A stretch of 12,377 bases of DNA, taken from an uncultured Lachnospiraceae bacterium. GTDB lineage: Bacteria > Bacillota > Clostridia > Lachnospirales > Lachnospiraceae. The DNA is taken from the NCBI GenBank assembly GCA_947003375.1, contig CAMQOJ010000071.1, positions 1 to 12,377 of the forward strand, written 5' to 3'. Numbering within the stretch: the stretch's first letter is position 1; each line of letters opens with the position of its first letter. Shown one piece after another: positions 1 through 7,862 of this stretch. A program made the translations under genes and the position numbers. The notes beneath the pieces are model-generated. The model made no database searches and was not told where the DNA came from. It saw only the letters and a program-made list of their open reading frames with translations.

Positions 1-54
1 ATGGAAGAAAAGCATTCCATGGAAGAAAAGCATTCCATGGAAGAAAAGCATTCC
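1..54 (+). repeat. Three perfect 18-bp tandem repeats carrying the valS start codon
   Basis: The unit ATGGAAGAAAAGCATTCC occurs three times in exact tandem and encodes MEEKHS three times. Each unit brings an ATG. The purine-rich GAAGAAAAG of one unit lies about 6 nt before the ATG of the next, so units 2 and 3 may each have a weak ribosome-binding site. More copies could lie upstream of the window edge. Exact identity points to recent expansion or homogenisation by slippage. Confidence 0.95.
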
Positions 55-2814
55 AAAGAACTGGCAAAGACCTACGACCCCAAAGGGCTGGAGGACAGAT
101 TATACCAAAAATGGTTGGACAAGAGATACTTCCATGCGGAGGTGGATTACGACAGGAAGCCCTTCACCATCGTCATCCCCCCGCCAAACATCACCGGACA
201 GCTCCACATGGGCCACGCCCTGGACAACACCATGCAGGACATCCTGATCCGCTTCAAGCGCATGCAGGGCTACAACACCCTCTGGCAGCCGGGCACGGAC
301 CACGCCGCCATCTCCACGGAGGTGAAGATCATCGAGAAGCTGAAGGAGGAGGGCATCGACAAGTACGACCTGGGCCGGGAGAAGTTTTTAGAGCGTGCCT
401 GGGACTGGAAGCGGGAGTACGGCGGCCGCATCGTTGACCAATTGAAGAAGATGGGCTCCTCCTGCGACTGGGACAGGGAGCGCTTCACCATGGACGAGGG
501 CTGCAACCGGGCCGTGACGGAAGTCTTCGTGAAGATGCATGAGAAGGGCTATATCTACAAGGGGAGGCGCATCATCAACTGGTGTCCGGTGTGCAATACC
601 TCTATCTCCGACGCGGAGGTGGAGTACCAGGAGCAGGCGGGCCATCTGTGGCATATCAAGTATCCTGTGATGCGGGAGGACGGAACCCCCAGCGACACGG
701 AATTCCTGACCTTTGCCACCACCCGTCCGGAGACCATGCTGGGCGATACGGCGGTGGCCATCCACCCGGAGGATGAGCGGTACGCCCACCTCATCGGAAA
801 GAGCGTGATGCTCCCTTTGATGAACCGGGTGATTCCCGTGGTCACGGACACCTATGTGGACAGGGAGTTCGGGACGGGCGTGGTGAAAATCACCCCTGCC
901 CATGACCCCAACGACTTCGAGGTGGGCAAGCGCCATGACCTGCCCGTGATCAACGTGATGAACGATGATGCTACCATCAACGAGAACGGCGGGAAGTTCG
1001 CAGGGATGGACCGGTATGTGGCCAGGAAGGCTATCGTGGAGGAGCTGGAGAGCCTTGGGCTTTTAGTAAAGATAGAGGACTATTCCCATAACGTAGGCAC
1101 CCACGAGCGCTGCAAGACCACTGTGGAGCCACTTGTGAAGGAGCAGTGGTTCGTGAAGATGGACGAGCTGATAAAGCCCGCAGTGGAGGCTGTGAAGACA
1201 GGCGAGATCAGGCTGATTCCGGAGCGCATGGAGAAGACCTATTTCAACTGGACGGACAATATCCGCGACTGGTGCATCAGCAGGCAGCTCTGGTGGGGCC
1301 ACAGGATTCCCGCCTACTACTGCGACGAGTGCGGGGAAGTGGTGGTGGCCAGAACTGCGCCCCAGGCCTGCCCGAAATGCGGCTGCACGCATCTGACCCA
1401 GGATCCGGACGTGCTGGACACCTGGTTCTCCTCGGCGCTGTGGCCCTTCGAGACCCTGGGCTGGCCGGATGAGACCGAGGACTTAAAGTATTTCTATCCC
1501 ACGGACGTGCTGGTGACGGGCTATGACATCATCTTTTTCTGGGTCATCCGGATGATTTTCTCCGGTTTTGAGCAGATGGGCGCGAAGCCCTTCCACACCG
1601 TGCTCTTCCACGGTCTGATGCGGGACAGCCAGGGGCGGAAGTTCTCCAAATCCCTGGGCAACGGCATAGACCCCCTGGAGCTGATCGACCAGTACGGTGC
1701 GGATGCCCTGCGGCTGACCCTGATTACGGGAAACGCCCCGGGCAACGATATGAGATTCTACTATGAAAGGATGGAAAATAGCCGGAATTTCGCCAACAAG
1801 GTGTGGAATGCTTCACGGTTCATCATGATGAACATGAACGGGAAAACGGTGACTGAGGCTCCGGCACAGACTCTGCAGCCTGTGGACAGATGGATACTGT
1901 CTAAGCTGAATACCCTGATAAAGGATGTCACCGCCAATATGGAGAACTACGAGCTGGGCATCGCCATACAGAAGGTCTACGATTTCATCTGGGACGAATT
2001 CTGCGACTGGTACATCGAGATGGTAAAGCCGCGTCTGTACAATACGGACGACGCGGCCAGCCAGAACGCGGCGCTGTGGACTTTGAAGACAGTGCTGACG
2101 GATGCCTTAAAGCTCCTGCATCCCTATATGCCTTTCATCACGGAAGAGATTTTCTGCACCCTGCGGGAAATGGAAGAGGGGCATTCCGTGGAGACTGCCG
2201 ATGCGGGGGCAGCGTCTTCCATGGAGGAATCCATCGTCATCAGCAGATGGCCGGAGCATCGCCAGGAGAGAAGCTTCCCCGGGGAGGAGAAGGACATCGA
2301 AATCATCAAGCAGGCCGTGCGGGCCGTGCGCAATATCCGCAACGACAGCAACGTGCCGCCCAGCCGCAGGACCACTATCTACGTGGTCAGCGAGAAGGAG
2401 GACATCATCCGCACCTTTACGGAGGGCAGGCTGTTCTTCGCTTCCCTGGCCTGTGCCAATGAGGTGAAGATGGTCTTAAAGACAGGAGAGGAGGCAAAAG
2501 CGATTACGGAAGGCGGCCAGGCCGTCAGCATACGGGCGGAGGAGATTGCCAAGGACGCGGTGTCGGTGGTGATTCCCGGTGCCACGCTGTATATTCCCTT
2601 CGCGGAGCTGGTGGACGTGGCCCAGGAGAGGGAGCGCCTGCAGAAAGAGAAAAAGAGGCTGGAGGGGGAGCTGGCCCGGGTGAACGGCATGCTCTCCAAC
2701 GAGCGGTTCCTGTCCAAGGCCCCGGAGGAAAAGATAGCCCAGGAGCGGGAGAAGCTGGCCAAATACACCCAGATGATGGAGCAGGTGGAGCTGCGGCTTT
2801 CACAGCTGCAATAG
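1..2814 (+). CDS. valS: Valyl-tRNA synthetase
   Basis: This cytoplasmic class I aminoacyl-tRNA synthetase charges tRNA-Val with valine. The HIGH-type motif is HMGH (residues 69-72) after PPPNITGQL. The KMSKS motif is the variant KFSKS (547-551). Cysteine pairs sit at 195/198, and a zinc-ribbon-like set lies at 441/444 and 457/460. The CP1 editing domain is recognisable from TTRPETMLGDTA (about 240) and GTGVVKITPAHD. The C-terminal 65 or so residues form the charged coiled-coil arm typical of ValRS. At 937 aa it is longer than the roughly 880 aa common in Firmicutes. Part of the excess is an N-terminal triple MEEKHS repeat, and part is an insertion around residues 724-742. Family similarity proper begins at KELAKTYDP (residue 19 on), so any of the three repeat ATGs could be the start. 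The leader, where a T-box might lie, is outside the window. Confidence 0.97.
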   Translation: MEEKHSMEEKHSMEEKHSKELAKTYDPKGLEDRLYQKWLDKRYFHAEVDYDRKPFTIVIPPPNITGQLHMGHALDNTMQDILIRFKRMQGYNTLWQPGTDHAAISTEVKIIEKLKEEGIDKYDLGREKFLERAWDWKREYGGRIVDQLKKMGSSCDWDRERFTMDEGCNRAVTEVFVKMHEKGYIYKGRRIINWCPVCNTSISDAEVEYQEQAGHLWHIKYPVMREDGTPSDTEFLTFATTRPETMLGDTAVAIHPEDERYAHLIGKSVMLPLMNRVIPVVTDTYVDREFGTGVVKITPAHDPNDFEVGKRHDLPVINVMNDDATINENGGKFAGMDRYVARKAIVEELESLGLLVKIEDYSHNVGTHERCKTTVEPLVKEQWFVKMDELIKPAVEAVKTGEIRLIPERMEKTYFNWTDNIRDWCISRQLWWGHRIPAYYCDECGEVVVARTAPQACPKCGCTHLTQDPDVLDTWFSSALWPFETLGWPDETEDLKYFYPTDVLVTGYDIIFFWVIRMIFSGFEQMGAKPFHTVLFHGLMRDSQGRKFSKSLGNGIDPLELIDQYGADALRLTLITGNAPGNDMRFYYERMENSRNFANKVWNASRFIMMNMNGKTVTEAPAQTLQPVDRWILSKLNTLIKDVTANMENYELGIAIQKVYDFIWDEFCDWYIEMVKPRLYNTDDAASQNAALWTLKTVLTDALKLLHPYMPFITEEIFCTLREMEEGHSVETADAGAASSMEESIVISRWPEHRQERSFPGEEKDIEIIKQAVRAVRNIRNDSNVPPSRRTTIYVVSEKEDIIRTFTEGRLFFASLACANEVKMVLKTGEEAKAITEGGQAVSIRAEEIAKDAVSVVIPGATLYIPFAELVDVAQERERLQKEKKRLEGELARVNGMLSNERFLSKAPEEKIAQEREKLAKYTQMMEQVELRLSQLQ
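2170..2187 (+). repeat. Degenerate in-frame copy of the valS start repeat
   Basis: ATGGAAGAGGGGCATTCC matches the start-region repeat at 15 of 18 positions; the only difference is GGG for AAA in the middle. It is in the same reading frame (MEEGHS, residues 724-729). It sits where ValRS proteins normally pass directly to an ESI-MIS-WP type segment, inside what looks like a short low-complexity insertion. A partial third echo, MEES, follows at about 2221. Confidence 0.6.
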
Positions 2815-2865
2815 TTACGGATATGGGGAATATCCAAAGCTTTTGAGGGATGGGGGACAAAAGAT

Positions 2866-4473
2866 ATGGGGTGGGATAAAGAGAGGGCAGTCAGGAATCT
2901 GTATGCTTTGGGGAACCTGGTAGTGCGCATCGTGGGCTGCGTGATATTTTTATGCCTGGCCAGGTATTCTTTCCGGTACACCCAGTATATGCTGCCCGGC
3001 GGCAGGGAGCTGTCTGTGGATGTGCTGGATTCCAGGAGCGGGAACATTTTGGGGCTTGCGGTGGCGGCAGGCATTATGGCGGTGCTGCTGTTGGTGGAGA
3101 GGTATGTAGACAGAGGGCTGCAGTATATCCTATGCCGCTGCTCTCTGGTTTTGACTTTGGTTTGGTTCACGGTGGCCGGGATGTGGTGGATTGAATCCTC
3201 CGCCCATATACCCGTGGGGGATCCGGCATTCATCTATGGAGGAGCCTCCTATTTCATAGAAGGGAACTATGATTTCCTGAGCACAGGAGGCTACCATAGC
3301 ATGCATCCCCACCAGATGGGCCTGACGGCGATTTATGAGCTCTTGTTTCGAGTGGTGGGCACCTACAATTACCATGCTGTGGAGATGCTGAATCTGTTCT
3401 TCGCCTTGGGCAGCATCTATCTGGGGTACCGTATCCTCTCTGAGATTACCGGGAGCACGGCAGCTATTGTGGGCTACAATATTCTGATGCTCGGCTGCCT
3501 TCCCCTGATTTTCTATACGCCATGGGTGTATGGGGACATTCCCAGCATTTTCTTTGCGCTGTTGGTGGAGTGGGCGCTGCTGCGTTATCTGGCGGAGCGG
3601 AGGAACCGGCACCTGGTGCTGATGGCGCTGGCGCTGATGCTCGCCCTGCTGGTGCGGAAGAATTCCCTGATTCTGCTGGTGGCGGTAGGCCTTACCGTGC
3701 TGCTGCATGCCCTGCTGCACAGGGATATGAGAATTGTGCTGGCGTTTCTGCTGGGGGCAGTGCTCTGCTACGGCTCCTATGAGGCTGTCTGGAAAATATA
3801 CGAAATCCGTTCCGGCTATGAGAACGACGGAGGGATTCCCATCATTGCCTGGGTGACCATGGGGATGATGGAAAACTATGGGGCATATGGGTGGTACAAT
3901 AATTATCCGAAAGAGGTCTTCTATGGCGAGGCGGCGGGCAGCAGGGAGGCCGTGTCCGCAATCGCAAAAAGGGATTTGAAGGAGAGGCTGAGGGCCTTTG
4001 CGGACGACTGGGGATACGCGGTTCATTTTTTCAAGGGAAAGCTGCTGTCCCAGTGGAACGAGCCGTTGTATCAGGCGCTGTACTTCAATGCGGAGAGTCC
4101 GGAATCGGAGGATGGGCCTGCCCCGGATTCCCTGGCGGCCAGGCTGTATGGAGAGGACTACTTCAAAGCGCTGCATGTGTGCGACAGATGGCAGTTCATC
4201 ATGTATGTGGGGATGCTGTGCTATTTTCTGCTGGCTGTGAAGAAGGACAGCCCGATTCTGCAGCATGTGCTGGCCGTGACGATAATCGGAGGATTTTTCT
4301 TCAGCATTATCTATGAGGCCAAGGCCAGATACATTTTCCCTTATTATGTCATGATGTTTCCGTATGCGACCTATGGCTATCGGCTGGCCGTGAGCCAGAT
4401 AATGGCCATGGCGGGAAAGCATATGAAGGGCAGAAGGGTCGTCGATATAGAGGAGGGCAGAAAAGCTGCCTGA
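2866..4473 (+). CDS. Multi-pass membrane glycosyltransferase, GT-C/GT39-like
   Basis: This 535-residue integral membrane protein probably moves a sugar from a polyprenyl-phosphate donor to an extracytoplasmic acceptor; donor and acceptor cannot be read from the sequence. About ten hydrophobic segments are visible. The first extracytoplasmic loop has an Asp in GDPAFIYGGASYFIEG (D119), followed by MHPHQMGL, as in PMT/ArnT-like GT-C enzymes, where such an Asp is catalytic. Near the C terminus EAKARYIFPYY (E484, R488, Y489) resembles the E-x-RY motif of the same families. The gene begins 51 bases after valS, with GGGATGGGGGAC as a likely ribosome-binding region, and ends 22 bases before folC, so cotranscription is likely. 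It could instead be an uncharacterised sister family of GT39. Confidence 0.75.
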   Translation: MGWDKERAVRNLYALGNLVVRIVGCVIFLCLARYSFRYTQYMLPGGRELSVDVLDSRSGNILGLAVAAGIMAVLLLVERYVDRGLQYILCRCSLVLTLVWFTVAGMWWIESSAHIPVGDPAFIYGGASYFIEGNYDFLSTGGYHSMHPHQMGLTAIYELLFRVVGTYNYHAVEMLNLFFALGSIYLGYRILSEITGSTAAIVGYNILMLGCLPLIFYTPWVYGDIPSIFFALLVEWALLRYLAERRNRHLVLMALALMLALLVRKNSLILLVAVGLTVLLHALLHRDMRIVLAFLLGAVLCYGSYEAVWKIYEIRSGYENDGGIPIIAWVTMGMMENYGAYGWYNNYPKEVFYGEAAGSREAVSAIAKRDLKERLRAFADDWGYAVHFFKGKLLSQWNEPLYQALYFNAESPESEDGPAPDSLAARLYGEDYFKALHVCDRWQFIMYVGMLCYFLLAVKKDSPILQHVLAVTIIGGFFFSIIYEAKARYIFPYYVMMFPYATYGYRLAVSQIMAMAGKHMKGRRVVDIEEGRKAA

Positions 4474-4495
4474 TGATGCGGGGAGGCGTGCCGTT

Positions 4496-5815
4496 TTGGA
4501 CAGACAGGAGATTACGACTTTTGAGCAGGCGGCGGCATATATCGAGGAGGTGCCGCGCTTTACCTCAAAACACACAATAGAGCAGACCAGGGACTTCCTC
4601 CATCGGCTGGGCGACCCGGATCAGGGCATGCGGATCGTCCATGTGGCTGGAACCAACGGAAAGGGCTCTGTATGCGCTTATCTGCGCAGCATTCTGCAGG
4701 CCGGGGGATACAGGGTGGCGCTGTTCACTTCTCCCCATCTGGTGTGCATCCGGGAGCGGTTCGCGGTAGACGGCAGAATGATTTCGGAGGAGGATTTCCT
4801 GCGGGCGTTCCTCCATGTCTATGGGCTGCTGGACTGGGACGCTTTGGGACGCGGGGCGGAGGGAGCCTACCATCCAACCTATTTCGAATATCTCTTCTTC
4901 ATGGCCATGGTGGCTTTCGCGGAGGAAAAGCCGGATTTCTGCATTCTGGAGACAGGCGTGGGCGGCAGGCTGGATGCCACGAATGCGGTTAAACGGAAGG
5001 AACTGGCCGTAATCACGCACATCGGCCTGGATCATGTGAGGGTGCTGGGGGATACCCTGGAAAAAATCGCCTATGAAAAAGCGGGCATTCTCCGCGCCGG
5101 CGTGCCGGCGGTGTGGTGGGATACCTGTGAGGAGACCAGCCGGGTTTTTTGGGGGCGCGCCCGGGAGCTTGGAATATCCGCGTACTCCGTGTCGGAAGAT
5201 GACTATTGTTTTTCAAATTTTAAGAGAAAAACCATTGATTTTTGCGTGCGTAATCTGTATGATAGATATATTCCGCTTACGCTCCGCACCATCGCCGCTT
5301 ATCAGATGGAGAACTGCGTGCTGGCCTTCCGGGCCATTGAGGTGCTGGAGGCTGGCAGGACCATTGCGCCGGAGCAGGTCAGGCAGGGCGTGGCGGACTG
5401 TTTCTGGGCGGGGCGCATGGAGGAGGTGCTTCCGGAGGTCTATGTGGACGGCGCCCACAATGAGGACGGCATCCGGGCTTTTCTGGAGACGGTGGCCGGG
5501 GACGGGCATCCGGGCAGGAGGAGCCTGCTGTTCGGCGTGGTCAGGGATAAGGACTACGGACGCATGGTGCAGGAGGTGGTCCGCAGCGGCCTTTTCCAGA
5601 GAATCTGTCTGACCCGTATGCACAGCAGCCGGGCGCTGGAGGTGGAGGAGCTTGCGGCGCTGTTCGGCGGATATCCGGACTGTGCCTGGGAGGCCTGCGA
5701 GGATGTGGGGACGGCTTTCCGCAGACTGTGCCAGAATCGAGGGGAGCAGGAGCGCGTTTATGTGGCGGGAAGCCTGTATTTAGTCGGTGAGATTAAGGAG
5801 TTGCTTGAGGCATGA
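4496..5815 (+). CDS. folC: Folylpolyglutamate synthase / dihydrofolate synthase
   Basis: This Mur-ligase-type ATP-dependent enzyme adds glutamate to folates, and to dihydropteroate if bifunctional. The P-loop is GTNGKGS (residues 52-58). ETGVGGRLDATNAV follows at about 152, then ITHIGLDH and EKIAYEKAGIL. The C-terminal domain carries the DGAHN signature (318-322). Length is 439 aa, close to the 430 aa of B. subtilis FolC. The start is TTG, chosen because GGGGAGG lies about 9 nt upstream and family similarity begins soon after; no ATG fits. An AT-rich stretch at about 5200-5285 stands out from the GC-rich gene and contains a promoter-like sequence. The stop overlaps the next start as ATGA. Confidence 0.95.
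   Translation: MDRQEITTFEQAAAYIEEVPRFTSKHTIEQTRDFLHRLGDPDQGMRIVHVAGTNGKGSVCAYLRSILQAGGYRVALFTSPHLVCIRERFAVDGRMISEEDFLRAFLHVYGLLDWDALGRGAEGAYHPTYFEYLFFMAMVAFAEEKPDFCILETGVGGRLDATNAVKRKELAVITHIGLDHVRVLGDTLEKIAYEKAGILRAGVPAVWWDTCEETSRVFWGRARELGISAYSVSEDDYCFSNFKRKTIDFCVRNLYDRYIPLTLRTIAAYQMENCVLAFRAIEVLEAGRTIAPEQVRQGVADCFWAGRMEEVLPEVYVDGAHNEDGIRAFLETVAGDGHPGRRSLLFGVVRDKDYGRMVQEVVRSGLFQRICLTRMHSSRALEVEELAALFGGYPDCAWEACEDVGTAFRRLCQNRGEQERVYVAGSLYLVGEIKELLEA
5235..5263 (+). promoter_or_regulatory. Possible internal sigma-A-type promoter within folC
   Basis: TTGATT and TATGAT are separated by exactly 17 bases inside the AT-rich patch of folC. The first matches the -35 consensus at 4 of 6 positions and the second the -10 consensus at 5 of 6. 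It could drive the 48-residue ORF and the TPR protein independently of valS. AT-rich DNA yields such matches by chance. Confidence 0.3.
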
Positions 5816-5958
5816 TAAATTTTGAGGACGAACTGAAAAAATTCCATCCCAGCCTGGAAGTGGAGGATGTGGAGGAGGCCATCTATCAGCAGGATCTGAC
5901 GGATATAGCGGATCTGCTGATCAAGAAGATAACGGAGACTGAGAGCGAATTGGAATAG
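5812..5958 (+). CDS. Small acidic protein, 48 residues, unknown function
   Basis: The product begins MINFEDELKKFHPSLEVEDV and ends in a Glu-rich tail; it has no cysteines, signal peptide or membrane segment. It is predicted to be mostly helical and strongly acidic. Its ATG overlaps the folC stop (ATGA), which suggests translational coupling, and the TPR gene begins 17 bases after its stop. Codon use matches its neighbours, with GAG and CTG favoured. Tight packing and sensible composition argue that it is real. I cannot assign a function. Confidence 0.7.
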   Translation: MINFEDELKKFHPSLEVEDVEEAIYQQDLTDIADLLIKKITETESELE

Positions 5959-5975
5959 GAGTATGAAAAAGGACA

Positions 5976-7379
5976 ATGATGTTTTGTTATAATTGCGGTC
6001 GCCGCCTGTCGGAGCATGACTTCTGCACTTCCTGCGGAGCCGACGTCTCCCTGTATAAGAAAGTGCTGCATGTCTCCAACATGTATTATAATGAGGGCTT
6101 GGAAAAGGCAGGGGTCAGGGATTTGAGCGGCGCTGCCGCCAGCCTGCGCCAGGGCCTGCGGTTCAACAAGAACAATATCAAGGCGCGGAATCTCCTGGGG
6201 CTGGTGTACTTTGAGATGGGGGATGCGGCATCCGCCCTCAGGGAATGGGTCATCAGCAAGAACATGTCTCCGGATAAGAATATCGCGGACGAGTACATCG
6301 ATAAGATACGGTCCAACTCCGGCAGGCTGGACGCTATCAATCAGACGATCAAGAAATACAACAGGGCATTGGCCCTGTGCAGTCAGGACAGCAAGGACCT
6401 GGCAGTGATTCAGCTGAGGAAGGTGCTGTCCCTGAATCCCAGGTTCATACGGGCCCATCAGCTGCTGGCATTGTTGTACATGGAGCAGGAGGAATGGGAG
6501 CGAGCGGAGCGGGAGCTTCGCAAATGCCTGGAGATTGACAAGAACAATCTCCAGACCCTGCGCTACCTGAAAGAGGTGGAGCAGGCCCTGATGCCGGAAG
6601 AAGGGGTAAGGAGACGGAAGAAGGATGAGGCTGTCAGGTACCAGAGCGAGAATGAGGTCATCATCCAGCCCCTGAACGTCAAGGAGCCCAAGCGGAGCGG
6701 CGGCTTCGCCACCGTGCTGAATATGATCATCGGCCTTGTCATCGGCATAGCGGCCATGTATTTCCTGGTGGTGCCGGCGGCCCAGTCGCGGGTCAGGAAT
6801 GAGGAGCAGCAGACGATTACCAAGATCAGCAGCGAATCAGACGCGAAGACGGCCCGCATCCAGGAGCTGGAGGGCCAGATAGAGAGCCTGAACGGAAATG
6901 TCCAGAACCTCCGCACGGAGATTGAGGGCTACGCGGGGGCAGGCGGAACCATAGAGACCACGGAGAGCCTGATTCAGATAGCGGCGGAATATCTGGAGAC
7001 CACGGATATGCATGTGGCGGCAGACAAGCTGGAGGAGCTGGTCGAGGAAGTGGACATGGCTTCCATGTCTGACAGCTTTCAGCGACTGTACCAGTCAATG
7101 GCCTCCGCCATTGGGCCAGAGCTCTCCAAGGAGTATTATGACGAGGGCTATCAGCAGTACTACACCGGACGCTATGAGGAGGCGTTGGAGACCCTGAGCA
7201 AGGCGGTGAAGTACGATGCTGCCAATGCCGACGCGCTTTATCATCTGGGGGAGGCATACCGCTCCAGCGGCGATACGGCAAACGCCATCACCACCTATGA
7301 CAAGGTGATAGAGCTGTTCCCTGACACAGAGAATGCCAGGCTGGCCAAGTATCGCAAAGATAATCTGAACGCCGGTTAA
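5976..7379 (+). CDS. Zinc-ribbon, TPR, single-span membrane protein with a second TPR domain outside
   Basis: The product is 467 aa. An N-terminal zinc ribbon has CxxC pairs at 4/7 and 17/20. TPR-like helical repeats fill about residues 28-205. A basic linker (RRRKK at 212-216, KR at 239-240) precedes one membrane span at about 244-266. The positive-inside rule puts the N-terminal half in the cytoplasm and the rest outside. After the span come a coiled coil (about 285-320) and two or more C-terminal TPRs (about 384-455), including GRYEEALETLSKAVKYD. Two ATGs are adjacent; the second (5979) has the better spacing from AAAAAGGA. The layout suggests a scaffold linking cytoplasmic and envelope complexes, but no partner can be named. 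It is the last gene before a terminator. Confidence 0.85.
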   Translation: MMFCYNCGRRLSEHDFCTSCGADVSLYKKVLHVSNMYYNEGLEKAGVRDLSGAAASLRQGLRFNKNNIKARNLLGLVYFEMGDAASALREWVISKNMSPDKNIADEYIDKIRSNSGRLDAINQTIKKYNRALALCSQDSKDLAVIQLRKVLSLNPRFIRAHQLLALLYMEQEEWERAERELRKCLEIDKNNLQTLRYLKEVEQALMPEEGVRRRKKDEAVRYQSENEVIIQPLNVKEPKRSGGFATVLNMIIGLVIGIAAMYFLVVPAAQSRVRNEEQQTITKISSESDAKTARIQELEGQIESLNGNVQNLRTEIEGYAGAGGTIETTESLIQIAAEYLETTDMHVAADKLEELVEEVDMASMSDSFQRLYQSMASAIGPELSKEYYDEGYQQYYTGRYEEALETLSKAVKYDAANADALYHLGEAYRSSGDTANAITTYDKVIELFPDTENARLAKYRKDNLNAG

Positions 7380-7435
7380 GCGTGGGAAGATTTTCCGGGC
7401 GGCATCGGTGCTTAAGGTGAGAAGTACGAAAGAAG

Positions 7436-7465
7436 AGAACCTGTAGACGATACGGGTTCTTTTTT
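7436..7465 (+). terminator. Intrinsic terminator after the TPR gene
   Basis: AGAACCTGT (7436-7444) pairs with ACGGGTTCT (7452-7460) over 9 bp with one G-U pair and a 7-base loop, followed directly by a run of T to 7465. Further A-T and G-U pairs can lengthen the stem. It separates the valS-folC block from the sporulation operon. Confidence 0.85.
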
Positions 7466-7488
7466 GTTCGCTTTATATGAATGCCTTT

Positions 7489-7506
7489 GTACAAATATAT
7501 TTGTAC
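7489..7506. promoter_or_regulatory. Perfect 18-bp palindrome upstream of spoIIAA
   Basis: GTACAAATATATTTGTAC is its own reverse complement over all 18 bases. It lies between the terminator and the spoIIAA start, 32 bases before the ATG, in the stretch that should hold the spoIIA promoter. The size and symmetry fit an operator for a dimeric repressor. It does not resemble a Spo0A box. No regulator can be named. Confidence 0.6.
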
Positions 7507-7538
7507 GGAAAACGATGCGGAAAGGAAGGATGTAAGGT

Positions 7539-7862
7539 ATGGGACAGGTCACTACAGAGGATTTTCAGGTCATCGACAACTGCCTTCTGATTCAGCTGCC
7601 GGAGGAGATCGACCATCACGGGGCGGGATTCATCTGCGAGTGCGCGGACAGGTATCTGGTCAGGAAGGAGGTGCGCGATGTGGTATTCGACTTCGGGAGG
7701 ACGAAGTTCATGGACTCTTCCGGGATAGGCATCATCATGGGGCGCTACCGCAAGATATCCTGCTTTGGGGGACGGGTCTACGCCATTCATGTGGACAGGC
7801 AGATAGAGCGGATCTTCAGGCTGTCAGGATTAAATAAAATAGTGGAGGTACTGGAATCATGA
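7539..7862 (+). CDS. spoIIAA: Anti-sigma-F factor antagonist SpoIIAA
   Basis: This single STAS-domain protein of 107 aa releases sigma-F by binding SpoIIAB once it has been dephosphorylated by SpoIIE in the forespore. The key motif FMDSSGIGIIMGRYR is present; Ser60 is the equivalent of B. subtilis Ser58, which SpoIIAB phosphorylates. EIDHHGAG near residue 23 and the C-terminal FRLSGLNKIV also fit the family. The ribosome-binding site AAGGAAGGA lies 8 nt before the ATG. The stop overlaps the spoIIAB start as ATGA. It is the first gene of the spoIIA operon here; B. subtilis has dacF ahead of it. Confidence 0.96.
   Translation: MGQVTTEDFQVIDNCLLIQLPEEIDHHGAGFICECADRYLVRKEVRDVVFDFGRTKFMDSSGIGIIMGRYRKISCFGGRVYAIHVDRQIERIFRLSGLNKIVEVLES

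Noticed and set aside
2819..2835. GGATAT-GGGGA-ATATCC hairpin after valS as a terminator
   Set aside because: The stem is only 6 bp and AT-rich, and no T run follows. The next gene starts 31 bases later with its own ribosome-binding region.
3130..4575. Long antisense open frame of 481 codons on the - strand
   Set aside because: It mirrors the membrane glycosyltransferase gene. The His/Gln-rich translation is what the complement of Leu/Val/Met-rich codons gives, and it shows no domain or good ribosome-binding site.
7455..7482. Sigma-H promoter for spoIIA using TGAAT at 7478-7482
   Set aside because: The bases at the correct distance upstream do not fit the AGGA-type -35 box and belong to the terminator.
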